A stretch of DNA of 64,000 nt, from assembly GCA_018268595.1 (NCBI GenBank), contig JAFDWH010000017.1:62001-126000 (forward strand), written 5' to 3'. The notes below the pieces were generated by a model that saw only the letters and a list, made by a program, of their open reading frames with translations, was not told the origin of the DNA and did not search any database. Each line of letters begins with the position of its first letter. Within the stretch, counting starts at the first letter, position 1. Position numbers and translations under genes: made by a program. Source of the DNA: Actinomycetota bacterium (lineage in GTDB: Bacteria > Actinomycetota > Thermoleophilia > Solirubrobacterales > Solirubrobacteraceae). Below, one piece after another: positions 1 to 9,340 of this stretch.

Positions 1-376
1 CGGGCGTCAGCAGCGCGCCGCCGACGCCCTGCAGCAGCCGCGCGGCGATCAGCACGCCGGCGGTCGGGGCGAGCGCGCACAGCGCGGAGGCGAGCGTGAA
101 CCAGGCGACGCCGACGGTGAAGATCGCGCGGCGGCCGTAGCGGTCGCCGAGCGAGCCGCCCAGCAGGATCAACGACGCGAGCGACAGCAGGTAGCCGTTG
201 AGCATCCACTGCAGCTGGCTCGTGGTCGCGTTCAGGTCCTTGCCGATCGCCGGCAGCGCGACGTTCACGACGGTCCCGTCGAGGAACGCGATCCCCGAGC
301 CGAGCACCGCGATCGTGAGGATCCAGCGGCCGGGACCGCTGTCGAACGCGATCGTCCCGGCGCCGTCTGCGCTCAT
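1..376 (-). CDS. MFS drug:H+ antiporter, DHA2 type (partial)
   Basis: Only the first 125 residues are present; the rest lies beyond the left edge. The visible part has a first transmembrane segment with an [12 protein letters not shown] signature, the loop motif A ([11 protein letters not shown]) and at least three hydrophobic segments, which fits the 14-helix DHA2/EmrB-QacA efflux family. These membrane proteins export drugs or toxic compounds in exchange for protons. The ATG overlaps the stop of the upstream luciferase-like gene (ATGA), so translation is probably coupled to it. The substrate cannot be told. Confidence 0.85.
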   Translation of the reverse strand, partial: MSADGAGTIAFDSGPGRWILTIAVLGSGIAFLDGTVVNVALPAIGKDLNATTSQLQWMLNGYLLSLASLILLGGSLGDRYGRRAIFTVGVAWFTLASALCALAPTAGVLIAARLLQGVGGALLTP

Positions 377-1407
377 GCTGCGACGGCCAGCGCCTCGCGT
401 ACGCGCGGCGCGACCTCGGTCCCGAGCAGCTCGATCGCGCGCAGCACCTGGTCGTGCGCGAGGCCGCCCATGCCCATGTGCGCGAGGAAGCGCGTGTGCC
501 CGAACAGCTCGTGCTGGGCGACGATCTTGTCGGCCACCTGCTGTGGGTCGCCGACGAACAGATGTCCCCGCGGCGTGCGGCCGGCCTCGAACTGCTGGCG
601 CACGAGCGGCGGCCAGCCGCGCTCGCGGCCGATGCGGTTCATCATCGCCGCGTAGGCGGGGAACAGCTCGTCGGCGGCCTGCTGCGCGTCGGGTGCGACG
701 TGCGCGTGCGAGTTGATCGCGATCTGCGCCTGCTCGGCGTCGTGGCCGCCGCGCCGCAGCGCCTCGCGGTACAGCTCGGCGAACGGCGCGAAGCGGGCCG
801 GCTCGCCGCCGATGATCGCGATCACGAGCGGCAGCCCGAGCAGGCCGGCGCGCGCGACCGACTGCGGGGAGCCGCCGACGCCGATCCACACCGGCAGCGG
901 GTCCTGCAGCGGGCGCGGGTAGACGCCGGCGTCGGTCAGCGCGGCGCGGTGCCGGCCGGAGCCCGACCAGGTGACGCGCTCGGACGCGCGCGCCGCCAGC
1001 AGCAGCTCGAGCTTCTCGGCGAACAGCTCGTCGTAGTCGTCGAGCGCGTCGCCGAACAGCGGATAGGACTCGGTGAACGAGCCGCGCCCGGCGATGATCT
1101 CGGCGCGCCCGTCGGAGAGGCCGTCGAGCGTCGCGAACTGCTCCAGCACGCGCACCGGGTCGTCGGTCGAGAGGACCGTCACCGCGCTCGTCAGGCGGAT
1201 CCGTCTGGTGCGCGTCGCGGCGCCGGCGAGCGCGACGGCCGGCGCCGAGACGGCGAAGTCGGGGCGGTGGTGCTCGCCGACGCCGAACACGTCGAGCCCG
1301 ACCGCGTCGGCCAGCTCGATCTCCTCGACCAGCTCGCGCAGGCGCCGCGCGGGGGAGATGCCTGCGGCGAGGTCCGCGAAGCTCGTGACGCCGATCTCCA
1401 TCGCCAT
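373..1407 (-). CDS. LLM-class flavin-dependent oxidoreductase (luciferase-like)
   Basis: The 344-residue protein has the TIM-barrel pattern of bacterial luciferase-like monooxygenases: an N-terminal GVTSFAD strand, a GVGEHH segment near residue 43, [12 protein letters not shown] near 70-80, [11 protein letters not shown] near 103 and a [10 protein letters not shown] segment near 175. Such enzymes use FMN or F420; which one is not decided by the sequence. It is the first gene of a two-gene operon with the MFS pump at 373-376. A detoxification or modification role linked to efflux is an inference from that pairing. Confidence 0.85.
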   Translation of the reverse strand: MAMEIGVTSFADLAAGISPARRLRELVEEIELADAVGLDVFGVGEHHRPDFAVSAPAVALAGAATRTRRIRLTSAVTVLSTDDPVRVLEQFATLDGLSDGRAEIIAGRGSFTESYPLFGDALDDYDELFAEKLELLLAARASERVTWSGSGRHRAALTDAGVYPRPLQDPLPVWIGVGGSPQSVARAGLLGLPLVIAIIGGEPARFAPFAELYREALRRGGHDAEQAQIAINSHAHVAPDAQQAADELFPAYAAMMNRIGRERGWPPLVRQQFEAGRTPRGHLFVGDPQQVADKIVAQHELFGHTRFLAHMGMGGLAHDQVLRAIELLGTEVAPRVREALAVAA

Positions 1408-1472
1408 GCACCCTACGCGCTGCCCGTCGATCTGCGCGGGGCGCGGAGCGGCGCGCTACCGTCGGGCACGCG

Positions 1473-2408
1473 ATGCACGTCTTCCTCGCGGGTGCGAGCG
1501 GCGCGATCGGCCGCGCGCTGGTCCCGCTCCTGATCGGCAACGGGCACACGGTCACCGGCACCACGCGCAGCGCCGCGAAGGCGGAGCGGCTGCGCGCGCT
1601 CGGGGCCGAGCCCGTCGTGCTCGACGGCCTCGACCGCGACGCCGTGCTGGCCGCCGTCGCGGCCGCGAAGCCGGACGCGATCGTCCACCAGATGACCGCG
1701 CTCGCCGGCCTCGGCGACATGCGCCACATCGAGCGCGCGTTCGCGCAGACGAACCGGCTGCGCACGGAGGGCACCGACCACCTGCTCGCGGCGGCGCGCG
1801 CGAGCGGCGTCGAGCGCGTGGTCGCGCAGAGTTACGCCGGCTGGCCCTACGCGCGCGTCGGCGGGCCGGTCAAGACGGAGGACGATCCGCTCGACCCCGA
1901 CCCCCCGCGCGAGCTGCGCACGACGCTCGCCGCGATCCGCCACCTGGAGTCCGCCGTGAGCGAGGCCGGCGGCGTCGCGCTGCGCTACGGCGGCCTCTAC
2001 GGCCCCGGCACCGGGATGACGCCCGGCGGCGAGCAGTGGGAGTCGGTGCGGCGCCGCAGGGTGCCGCTCGTCGGCGACGGCGGCGGCGTGTGGTCGTTCT
2101 GCCACGTCGCCGATGCGGCCTCGGCGACGCTCGCCGCGCTCGAGCGCTGGACGCCCGGCGAGCTCTACAACGTCTGCGACGACGAACCGGCGGCGGTGCG
2201 CGAGTGGCTGCCCGCGGCCGCCCGCGCGGCGGGCGCGAAGCCGCCGCGCCGCGTCCCGCGCTGGGCGGCGCGGCTGCTCGCCGGCGAGCACGTCGTCGCG
2301 CTGATGTGCGAGATCCGCGGCGCGTCGAACGCGAAGGCGAAGCGCGCGCTGGGCTGGACGCCGAGCTGGCCGACCTGGCGCGAGGGCTTCGCGGCGCTCG
2401 CGGGCTAG
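1473..2408 (+). CDS. NAD-dependent epimerase/dehydratase family protein
   Basis: The 311-residue protein opens with a Rossmann nucleotide-binding motif (GASGAIG, residues 8-14) and continues as an extended SDR fold, with RYGGLYGPGTGM near residue 172 and a C-terminal LGWTPSWPTWREG motif common in this family. I do not see a clear YxxxK catalytic pair, so it may be an atypical SDR. The stop codon shares a CTAG palindrome with the stop of the convergent nitroreductase-like gene. The substrate is unknown. Confidence 0.8.
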   Translation: MHVFLAGASGAIGRALVPLLIGNGHTVTGTTRSAAKAERLRALGAEPVVLDGLDRDAVLAAVAAAKPDAIVHQMTALAGLGDMRHIERAFAQTNRLRTEGTDHLLAAARASGVERVVAQSYAGWPYARVGGPVKTEDDPLDPDPPRELRTTLAAIRHLESAVSEAGGVALRYGGLYGPGTGMTPGGEQWESVRRRRVPLVGDGGGVWSFCHVADAASATLAALERWTPGELYNVCDDEPAAVREWLPAAARAAGAKPPRRVPRWAARLLAGEHVVALMCEIRGASNAKAKRALGWTPSWPTWREGFAALAG

Positions 2409-2932
2409 GCGGACGCCGGCTCGAGCGGCGAGCAGACGACGACGGCGATCGTGCGCTCGTCGCTCGTGCGCCGCTCGTAGTCGGCGTACGCGCGCGTGAG
2501 CTGCTTGGCGAGCCCGAAGAGGCGGTCGCGCTCGGGGCCGTCGGCGACGACGCGCGCGCGGTAGCGACCGCCGCGGCCGCGCGCCTGCAGGCGCACCTCC
2601 GGGTTGGCGCGCACGTTCGCGAGCCACGCGGGGTGGCGCGCGCGGCCGTAGTTCGAGGCGATCACGACGACGTCCTCGTCCGGGCCGTCCGTGAAGTAGA
2701 GCAGCGGCGTGACGTACGTCCGCCCGCTCTTGGCGCCGGTGTGCGTCAGCAGCAGCATCGGGATGCCGGGCAGCGACGTCAGCCGGCCGCCGCTCGCGCG
2801 TCCGATCGTGCCGTCGATCCGCGGCGCGACGTTGATGACCCACCAGCGGCCGGCGCGCGTGAGCGCGAACGGCTCCAGCAGCGCCTTGCGCAGCCGGCGC
2901 GGCGCGAGCGGGTCGACGGGCGGGACGCGCAT
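2405..2932 (-). CDS. Nitroreductase/deazaflavin (F420)-dependent family protein
   Basis: The 175-residue protein matches the small split-barrel Ddn-like family, with the typical order LLLTHTGAKSGRTYVTPLLY, VVIASNYGRARHPAWLANV and NPEVRLQARG. The family binds F420 and reduces quinones or nitro compounds. The start at MRVPPVDP (2932) is preferred because the longer reading frame adds 23 residues that do not look like the family. The 3' end overlaps the convergent epimerase gene by three bases. Confidence 0.8.
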   Translation of the reverse strand: MRVPPVDPLAPRRLRKALLEPFALTRAGRWWVINVAPRIDGTIGRASGGRLTSLPGIPMLLLTHTGAKSGRTYVTPLLYFTDGPDEDVVVIASNYGRARHPAWLANVRANPEVRLQARGRGGRYRARVVADGPERDRLFGLAKQLTRAYADYERRTSDERTIAVVVCSPLEPASA

Positions 2933-3101
2933 CGAGCGCAGCCTATGCGACCCGCGGCCCGCCCGTATCACTGCATCTTTGCCCTCGCTATGAGGGGTCA
3001 AAGTGACATTCGTGAATCCGGTGCATGGGGCCGGCGGGGATCGGGGACGCCGAGCGGCGCGGCGGTCGCGCCCTCGGGCGCGGCGCTATGGTCCGCCCGC
3101 G

Positions 3102-3695
3102 ATGCTCCGCCTCGTCGCATTCCTCAGAGGGATGAACCTCGGCAGACGCCGGCTCGCGAACGAGGACCTGCGCGCGCACGTGGAGGCGCTCGGCTTCACC
3201 GACGTCGCGACCTTCCGCGCGAGCGGCAACGTGATCCTCACCGCGCCTGCACGGGAGCGCCTGGCCGACGCGGCCCGCCGGCTCGAGGCCGGGCTCACCG
3301 AGCGGCTCGCCTACGACGTGCCGGTGTTCGCGCGCGACGCCGAGCAGATGCGCGCGATCGCCGCCTTCGCGCCGTTCGCGGAGGACGAGCTGGCCGCCTC
3401 GAAGGGCAAGCCGCAGGTCGTGCTGCTGCACGACGCCCCCGACGCCGCCGCGCGCAGCGCGGCGCTCGCGCTCGCGCCCACGGGCGACCGCTTCGTGTTC
3501 GAGGGCGCCGAGCTGCACTGGCTGCCGTGCGCCGGGCTGGCCGACACGACGCTCGACCTCAAGCTGCTCGCGACAGCGCTCGGCCCCACGACGGTCCGCA
3601 CGAAGGGCACGATCGAGCTGATCGCGGCGAAGTGGTTCGCCCCTCAGTCGCCTCTCCAGACGACGCCGCCGGGCACCTCGCCGCGCCACAGATAG
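3102..3695 (+). CDS. DUF1697 domain protein
   Basis: The 197-residue protein begins LRLVAFLRGMNLGRR and contains FTDVATFRASGNVIL, the hallmark of the DUF1697 family, whose biochemical role is unknown. I placed the start at the ATG at 3102 because it gives the conserved N terminus; a longer frame from 3003 adds an arginine-rich, non-conserved stretch. Its last 52 bases overlap the convergent membrane-protein gene. The C-terminal tail after KWFAPQ is not conserved-looking. Confidence 0.75.
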   Translation: MLRLVAFLRGMNLGRRRLANEDLRAHVEALGFTDVATFRASGNVILTAPARERLADAARRLEAGLTERLAYDVPVFARDAEQMRAIAAFAPFAEDELAASKGKPQVVLLHDAPDAAARSAALALAPTGDRFVFEGAELHWLPCAGLADTTLDLKLLATALGPTTVRTKGTIELIAAKWFAPQSPLQTTPPGTSPRHR

Positions 3696-4552
3696 GCCGT
3701 CGCACGCGCGCCGGCCGCCAGCTCCTCCGCCGCGCTCGCGGGCAACGGCCAGCGCAGCGACCTGTAGAGGTCGACCCGGGCGACGTCGAAGGCGGCTTCG
3801 AGCAGGTCGCCGTACGCCTCGGCGGGGTTGCGCGCCCACAGGTAGGCGGCGCAGGCGACCAGCAGCGACAGCGGCACCGCCCACCACTCCCACACGACCC
3901 ATGGCAGGAAGGCGACGCCGAGCAGCCATACGTCGATCGTGCCGTCGAGCGCCGCGCGCGACTCCTGTAACGGCGTGCGCCGCTCCTCGGAGAGCACGAG
4001 CCACAGGCGCGGCCAGACGATGATCGGATCGAGTCCGTAGCGCTGGCGCGGGCGGTCCTCCGCCGCGCGCAGGATGTTCCCGAGCCGCGTCGGCATGCGC
4101 CGGTCGGGGTCGACCGGGAAGCGGCGCAGCCACACGTCGAGGCGCGCAGCCTCCGACTGCTGCGCGGCGGACAGCGGCATCTGCGCGAGCAGCGCCTCGT
4201 ATCTCGCCCCCTTGCGCTCGATCCGCTTGCTCCACACCCACACGAGCAGCGTGCGGAGCGGTCTCGCGACGCGCGGCCAGTAGCCCTCGAGCACGCGCAG
4301 CACGGTCAGGCGCAGGCGGTGCACGAGCAGCATCGTGGCGACCACGACGAGCGCGGCGGCGACGGCGAGCGCGACCAGCTCGGCCGACGTGCGGCCGTTG
4401 ATGTACGTCTTCACCGTGCTGACCTTGGCGTGCGCCTGCTGGAGGTAGGCGAGCAGGACGGCGGCCCAGTACAGCAGTGCGGGCGACAGCACGAGCGCCA
4501 CCCATCTCTCGCCGACGCTGTCGGCCACGCCCTCCCAGAACTTGGCGAGCAC
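3644..4552 (-). CDS. Hypothetical membrane protein
   Basis: I do not recognise this 302-residue protein. It has hydrophobic segments near residues 17-38 and 58-77, a basic middle part with RRFPVDPDRRMPTRLGNILRA around residues 144-164, and a second hydrophobic pair near residues 206-243. The arrangement suggests an inner-membrane protein with a cytoplasmic central domain. It lies four bases downstream of another hypothetical gene in the same direction, so the two probably form an operon. The 3' end overlaps the DUF1697 gene on the other strand. Confidence 0.65.
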   Translation of the reverse strand: MLAKFWEGVADSVGERWVALVLSPALLYWAAVLLAYLQQAHAKVSTVKTYINGRTSAELVALAVAAALVVVATMLLVHRLRLTVLRVLEGYWPRVARPLRTLLVWVWSKRIERKGARYEALLAQMPLSAAQQSEAARLDVWLRRFPVDPDRRMPTRLGNILRAAEDRPRQRYGLDPIIVWPRLWLVLSEERRTPLQESRAALDGTIDVWLLGVAFLPWVVWEWWAVPLSLLVACAAYLWARNPAEAYGDLLEAAFDVARVDLYRSLRWPLPASAAEELAAGARATAYLWRGEVPGGVVWRGD

Positions 4553-4556
4553 GCGA

Positions 4557-4985
4557 TCAGGGGCCGATCGGCTCCAGTTGCACCTGGTGCAGCGAGCACT
4601 GCGGGACGGGCTGTGCGGCGTCGCGGCGGAACCACGTCTCGTCGCCGGCGACCGGGCACGTGTACGCCTGCGGCATGCCCGGCACCGGATCGCCGGCCGG
4701 CGCCTGCACCGCGAGGAACATCGCGGTGCTCCAGCTCAGCGCGTTCTGCGTCCATCTCCAGGTGCTCTTGCGCTCCGCCAGCACCTCCCGCACGGCCTCG
4801 CCGCGATCGGCCTCGGGGCGCCGCAGAGCGTCGGCGAGCGCCTGCTCCACCATCGCGGCGCTGCCTGCCGCAAGGCGCCCGAGGAACGGCTGGATCGCGA
4901 GCGCGATCAGCGCATAGCGAATGCCGGAGTCGACGGCGATCTTCCGTCGGTCGATCTTCAGGTCGACGTCGTCGTCGAGGCTCAC
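4557..4985 (-). CDS. Hypothetical protein
   Basis: The 142-residue product is not recognised. It is acidic at the N terminus (MSLDDDVDLKID), has one hydrophobic stretch near residues 25-45 and two cysteines in the C-terminal half (YTCPVAGDE and VPQCSLHQ). A periplasmic or membrane-anchored partner of the downstream membrane protein (gap of four bases) is plausible, but no function can be assigned. Confidence 0.55.
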   Translation of the reverse strand: MSLDDDVDLKIDRRKIAVDSGIRYALIALAIQPFLGRLAAGSAAMVEQALADALRRPEADRGEAVREVLAERKSTWRWTQNALSWSTAMFLAVQAPAGDPVPGMPQAYTCPVAGDETWFRRDAAQPVPQCSLHQVQLEPIGP

Positions 4986-5223
4986 CTGCGCATCTTGTTC
5001 GATCGCGGCGGCGCCGTCCGGAGGCCGGCAGGACGCCGGACAGCCGGGGGCGGTGCGTGACCGGAGACGCCTTAAGTCCTGTTTCCGGTCTGACAGGAAG
5101 CGCGCGACCGCGCGGCGGCTTCACGCGCTGCGCGTCGCTACGTGAGCGGCGGGGAACCCCGGCCGCCGAGCGGTGGTTCCCCCGGATGAACGCGGCGGCG
5201 CGGCGTGCGATCCTCCCGCCACG

Positions 5224-6705
5224 ATGAGCGTCGAGGGGCACGGGCGGATGCGCGAGGTCGCCGTGCAGGCGATCGACGCGGCGCGCCTGGAGCCGCTGAT
5301 CGGCGCGGCGCGAATGGAGCAGTACCTGGCCGAAGCCGAGCGCGCGCGGGAGCTGTTCGCAGGGCGCGCGGTCGTCAGCGTCAACTCGACGGCGGCCGGC
5401 GGCGGCGTGGCCGAGCTGCTGCAGTCGCTGCTCGCCTACGCGCGCGGCGCGGGCGTCGACGCGCGCTGGCTCGTGATCGACGGCGACCCGGCCTTCTTCG
5501 CGATCACGAAGCGGATCCACAACTGGATCTACGGAACGCCGGGCGACGGCGGTCCGCTCGGCGAGACGGAGCGCGCACACTACGAGGCGGTCGCGGCGCG
5601 CAACGCGCAGGAGCTGCGCGCGCTCGTGCGCCCGGGCGACGTCGTGCTGCTGCACGACCCCCAGCCGGCCGGCCTCGCGCCGGCGCTGCGCGCGCTCGGG
5701 GTGCCGGTCGTGTGGCGCTGCCACATCGGCTGCGACGTCGCGAACGAGTGGACCGAGCGCGCGTGGGCGTTCCTGCGCCGCTACGTCGAGCCGGTCGACG
5801 GGATCGTCGTCTCGCACGCCGGCTTCGCCCCGCCGTGGGCCGACCCGGCGCGCGTGCACGTGATCCCGCCGTCGATCGACCCGTTCTCGGCCAAGAACCA
5901 GCCGCTGGAGCCCGCGCAGGTGCGCGACGCGCTCGTCTATGTCGGCGTGCTCGCCGGCGAGGCCGACGGTCCCCACGTCGGCTTCACGCGCCGCGACGGC
6001 TCGCCCGGCCGCATCAACCGCCACGCCGACGTGCTGCAGACCGGCCCGCCCCCGCCGCCCGACGCGCCGCTGGTCGCGCAGGTCTCGCGCTGGGATCGCC
6101 TCAAGGACATGCCCGGCGTGATGGAGGCGTTCGCGCACCACGTCGACCCGTCGCTCGGCGCGCACCTGCTGCTGGCCGGCCCCGTCGTGACGGGCGTCGC
6201 CGACGACCCCGAGGGCGGCGCCGTGCTGCGCGACTGCATCGACCGCTGGCGCCGGCTTCCGCACCACGCGCGCAGCCGCGTGCACCTCGCGTGCATGCCG
6301 ATGGCCGACCCGGACGAGCAGGCGGCGATCGTCAACGCGCTCCAGCGCCACGCCTCCGTCGTCGTGCAGAAGTCGCTCGCGGAGGGCTTCGGGCTGACCG
6401 TCTCGGAGGCGATGTGGAAGGAGCGGCCGGTGGTCGGCAGCGCGGTCGGCGGGATCGTCGACCAGATCCGCGACGGGGAGGACGGGCTGCTGCTGCCCGA
6501 CCCACACGACCTCGCCGCCTGCGGCGCGGCGATCGAGCGGCTGCTGCGCGACCCGCTGGAGGCGGCGCGGCTGGCGCGCAACGGGCACGTGCGCGTGCGC
6601 GACGAGTTCCTCGGCGACCGCCACCTCGAGCGCTACGCGAGCCTGTTCGCGCAGGTCGTCGCGGCGCGCACGGGCGGGGGCGACGCCGCTACGGCGCCGC
6701 GTTGA
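5224..6705 (+). CDS. treT: TreT-like trehalose synthase, GT4 glycosyltransferase
   Basis: The 493-residue protein is a GT-B glycosyltransferase close to TreT, which makes trehalose from NDP-glucose and glucose. Visible signs are an N-terminal VVSVNSTAAGGGVAELLQSL segment, GDPAFFAITKRIHNWIYG, WRCHIGCD near residue 165, a VSRWDRLKDMPGVM hinge near 290, and the nucleotide-sugar motif EGFGLTVSEAMWKERPVVGS near 396. The start at 5224 gives the family N terminus. Trehalose would serve as compatible solute or stress protectant. The 3' end overlaps the convergent GGDEF gene by 17 bases. Confidence 0.75.
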   Translation: MSVEGHGRMREVAVQAIDAARLEPLIGAARMEQYLAEAERARELFAGRAVVSVNSTAAGGGVAELLQSLLAYARGAGVDARWLVIDGDPAFFAITKRIHNWIYGTPGDGGPLGETERAHYEAVAARNAQELRALVRPGDVVLLHDPQPAGLAPALRALGVPVVWRCHIGCDVANEWTERAWAFLRRYVEPVDGIVVSHAGFAPPWADPARVHVIPPSIDPFSAKNQPLEPAQVRDALVYVGVLAGEADGPHVGFTRRDGSPGRINRHADVLQTGPPPPPDAPLVAQVSRWDRLKDMPGVMEAFAHHVDPSLGAHLLLAGPVVTGVADDPEGGAVLRDCIDRWRRLPHHARSRVHLACMPMADPDEQAAIVNALQRHASVVVQKSLAEGFGLTVSEAMWKERPVVGSAVGGIVDQIRDGEDGLLLPDPHDLAACGAAIERLLRDPLEAARLARNGHVRVRDEFLGDRHLERYASLFAQVVAARTGGGDAATAPR

Positions 6706-8365
6706 GCAGCTCCTGCGCGCGCTCGCCCTCGCGGTCGAGCACGGCCAGGAACGCCGCGACGACGTCGGCGTCGAACTGTCTGCCGGCGTGGCGGCGCAGC
6801 TCGTCGCGGGCGCGCGCGTGGCCGATCGCGTCGCGGTAGGAGCGGTCGCTCGTCATCGCCTCGTAGGCGTCGGCGACGGCGAGGATGCGCGCCTCGAGCG
6901 GCAGCGCGTCGCCTGACACGCCGTGCGGGTAGCCGGCGCCGTCGGGGCGCTCGTGGTGCGCGGCGACCCAAGCCTGCACGTCGGCGAGCGACGGGTGCTC
7001 GAGGATCTGCGCGCCCAGCTCGGGATGGCGCAGGATCACGGCGCGCTCCTCGTCGGTGAGCGCGCTGGGCTTGCGCAGGATCGCGTCCGGCACGCCGACC
7101 TTGCCGACGTCGTGCAGCAGCCCGGCGAGCCGCACGCGCCCGACGCGGCCCTCGGGCAGGCCCAGCTCGCGCGCCATCAGCTCGGCGTAGCGGCCGACCG
7201 TCTCGGAGTGGCGCGCGCTGCCGCTGAAGCGCACGTCGACCGCCTCCGCGAGGTCGAGCACGACCGCGAGGTAGCGCTCGGCTTCGACGTCGCGCGCGTC
7301 GCGCTCCTCGCGCGCGAGCTGGCGCAGCGCGGCGCTGTGGATCACGGTGCGGTTGCGGCCGCTCGCCTTCGCGCCGTAGAGCGCCTCGTCGGCCGCGCGC
7401 ACGAGCGAGGCGGCCGTCTCGCCGTGCTGCGGATGGCTGGCGATCCCGAAGCTGATCGTGAGCGGGACGGTCGCGTCGGCGAACGCGTCGCGCACATGGC
7501 AGCGCAGCCGCTCGGCGACCGCGAACGCCGCCTGCGCGTCGCTGCCGGGCAGGATCACGGCGAACTCCTCGCCGCCGATGCGCGCGGGCGCGTCGATCTG
7601 CCGCAGGCCCTCGCGCAGCAGCGTCGCGACCTGCTGCAGGACGGCGTCGCCGACGTGGTGGCCGGCGCGGTCGTTGACGTCCTTGAAGTGGTCGAGGTCG
7701 CCGGCCAGCACGCTCATCGGCGTGCCACCGCGGCGCGCGCGCTCCAGCTCGAGGTCGAGCAGCTCGCGGAAGCCGCGGCGGTTCGGCAGCTGCGTGAGCG
7801 CGTCGGTGCGGGCGGCGTCGGACAGCCGCGCGATCAGCAGCTCGACGTGCGCGCGCATCACGCGCACGACGATCGCGGCGATCGCCATCGTCGCCATGCC
7901 GACGATCCACCACGCGCCCGCGCCCGCCTCCGGCGGCCGTGCCAGCAGCAGCCCGCCGTAGAGGAGCCCGACGAGCGCGATCTGCGCGAGGCCGGTGCGC
8001 GTGTCGAAGAAGTAGGCCGAGTAGAGGAAGACCCACAGGTAGAACAGCACGAGCGGGCTCGGGTGCTCGCCCGAGCACCAGGCGACGCCGGTGACGAGCA
8101 CGCTGCCCCACGCGAGCGCGGCGACCAGCGTCCGGTGCGGCACGCGCCGCGCCTGCCACAGCAGCAGCGCGCCGATCGCGTACGCGTTCAGCGCGATCGC
8201 GAGCAGCCCCGCCTCGCTCGCCTGTGGGGAGCGCGGCAGCGCGAGCGTGACGAGCACGAGCGTCGCGCCCGCGAGGTAGAAGCTCGCGAGCACCAGCACG
8301 CGCACGCGCGCCTCGAACGACGTTCCTCCCTGCGATGCCTGGAGCAGCCTGAAGACGGCCGGCAT
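6689..8365 (-). CDS. Membrane GGDEF and HD-GYP c-di-GMP enzyme
   Basis: The 558-residue protein has about five to six membrane helices (residues 22-170), a diguanylate cyclase domain with an intact GGEEF active site (264-268) and the inhibitory RxxD site (256-259), and an HD-GYP phosphodiesterase domain with HDVGK (418-422), HHERPDG (470-476) and GYP (478-480). It could therefore both make and break c-di-GMP. The start at 8365 is chosen because AAGGGA lies just upstream; an in-frame ATG at 8410 is the alternative. It is divergent from the NlpC/P60 gene. Confidence 0.88.
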   Translation of the reverse strand: MPAVFRLLQASQGGTSFEARVRVLVLASFYLAGATLVLVTLALPRSPQASEAGLLAIALNAYAIGALLLWQARRVPHRTLVAALAWGSVLVTGVAWCSGEHPSPLVLFYLWVFLYSAYFFDTRTGLAQIALVGLLYGGLLLARPPEAGAGAWWIVGMATMAIAAIVVRVMRAHVELLIARLSDAARTDALTQLPNRRGFRELLDLELERARRGGTPMSVLAGDLDHFKDVNDRAGHHVGDAVLQQVATLLREGLRQIDAPARIGGEEFAVILPGSDAQAAFAVAERLRCHVRDAFADATVPLTISFGIASHPQHGETAASLVRAADEALYGAKASGRNRTVIHSAALRQLAREERDARDVEAERYLAVVLDLAEAVDVRFSGSARHSETVGRYAELMARELGLPEGRVGRVRLAGLLHDVGKVGVPDAILRKPSALTDEERAVILRHPELGAQILEHPSLADVQAWVAAHHERPDGAGYPHGVSGDALPLEARILAVADAYEAMTSDRSYRDAIGHARARDELRRHAGRQFDADVVAAFLAVLDREGERAQELLNAAP

Positions 8366-8518
8366 GGGTCCCTTGTCGGCGCTCGCGACGGATCGCATGA
8401 GCGCTGGCATGCCAGCTCCGTTCGGGGCATGACGGCCGGGCAGGAGCGCGCGCGTCCGCGCTGAACGGCTTCGTGCAGGGCTCGACCGACCGGCGCGCCG
8501 CGCCGATCCATCCGACAG

Positions 8519-9190
8519 GTGTCGCTTCCCGCTCGCATCCGCCCGCTGGCGCCGGCGCTGATCGCCGCGCTGGCGCTCGCCGCGCTGCCGGCGCCGGCGC
8601 ACGCCGCGACCGGCGGCGCCGCACCGGGCGGCGCGGCCGCGGACGCCGTCGCGCCGGCCGCGACCGCGAAGCGCACGGGCGGCGCAGCACCCGGCGCGCG
8701 CGCGACGAGCAGACCGCGGCGGCATCGCCACCGGCGCACGCGCCCGCGTCCGCGGCGCGCGCCCGTCCCGGCACCGCTCACGCCGACCGGGACGGCGACG
8801 CTGCTGGCCGACGGCACCGCCTCGCCGCCCGCCGGCGCCCCGGCGCAGGTGGCGGCCGTGATCGCCGCCGGCAACCGCATCGCCTCGCTGCCCTACCGCT
8901 GGGGCGGCGGCCACGCGAGCTGGGAGGACAGCGGCTACGACTGCTCGGGCTCGGTCGGCTACGCGCTGCACGGCGGCGGCCTGCTCGCGGCGAGTGCGAC
9001 GTCGGGGGACCTGATGTCCTACGGCGAGGCCGGGCCCGGCACGTGGATCACGCTGTACGCGAACCGCGACCACGTCTACATGGTCGTCGCCGGGCTGCGC
9101 TTCGACACGAGCGGCGCGCGCCCGTCGCGCTGGCAGGCGGCGCCGCGGCCGGCCGACGGCTTCACCGTCCGCCACCCCGCCGGTCTCTAG
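8519..9190 (+). CDS. Secreted NlpC/P60-type peptidoglycan hydrolase
   Basis: The 223-residue protein starts with GTG. It has a signal peptide with a likely cut after AHA (about residue 29), an alanine/glycine-rich linker with a very basic RPRRHRHRRTRPRPRR patch (65-80) and a small cysteine-peptidase domain. Cys142 (YDCSGSV) and His185 (RDHVYMVV) are the likely catalytic pair, with YRWGGGH preceding the cysteine as in NlpC/P60 endopeptidases. The basic linker could hold the enzyme to the anionic cell wall. It probably trims peptide stems in peptidoglycan. Confidence 0.75.
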   Translation: MSLPARIRPLAPALIAALALAALPAPAHAATGGAAPGGAAADAVAPAATAKRTGGAAPGARATSRPRRHRHRRTRPRPRRAPVPAPLTPTGTATLLADGTASPPAGAPAQVAAVIAAGNRIASLPYRWGGGHASWEDSGYDCSGSVGYALHGGGLLAASATSGDLMSYGEAGPGTWITLYANRDHVYMVVAGLRFDTSGARPSRWQAAPRPADGFTVRHPAGL

Positions 9191-9279
9191 CGGCCCAGAA
9201 AAAAGTTCCTCAGCACTCAGGTTTCTGGTACAACAGATGTAGCGAGCGTCGGAGTGCCGCTCGCAGGAGCGCTGCGTTT

Positions 9280-9328
9280 GGGGCCGTCCCTCGGGGCGGC
9301 CCCGTCCGCGTCCCGGCGGGAGGGACGC
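9280..9328. terminator. Two tandem hairpins between convergent genes
   Basis: Stem 1 pairs 9280-9286 (GGGGCCG) with 9297-9303. Stem 2 pairs 9308-9314 (GCGTCCC) with 9322-9328. They lie between the ends of the NlpC/P60 gene and the P450 gene and lack a T-tract, as is common in high-GC genomes. A bidirectional terminator role is inferred from position. Confidence 0.5.
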
Positions 9329-9340
9329 GGCGCGGCCGCC

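Noticed and set aside
1413-2843. Long minus-strand open frame across the epimerase gene
   Set aside because: The translation is arginine/alanine-rich without any family pattern, while the plus strand encodes a recognisable SDR.
9280-9328. Riboswitch-like structure in the hairpin region
   Set aside because: The two hairpins lie between convergent gene ends, not before a start codon, so a terminator fits better.
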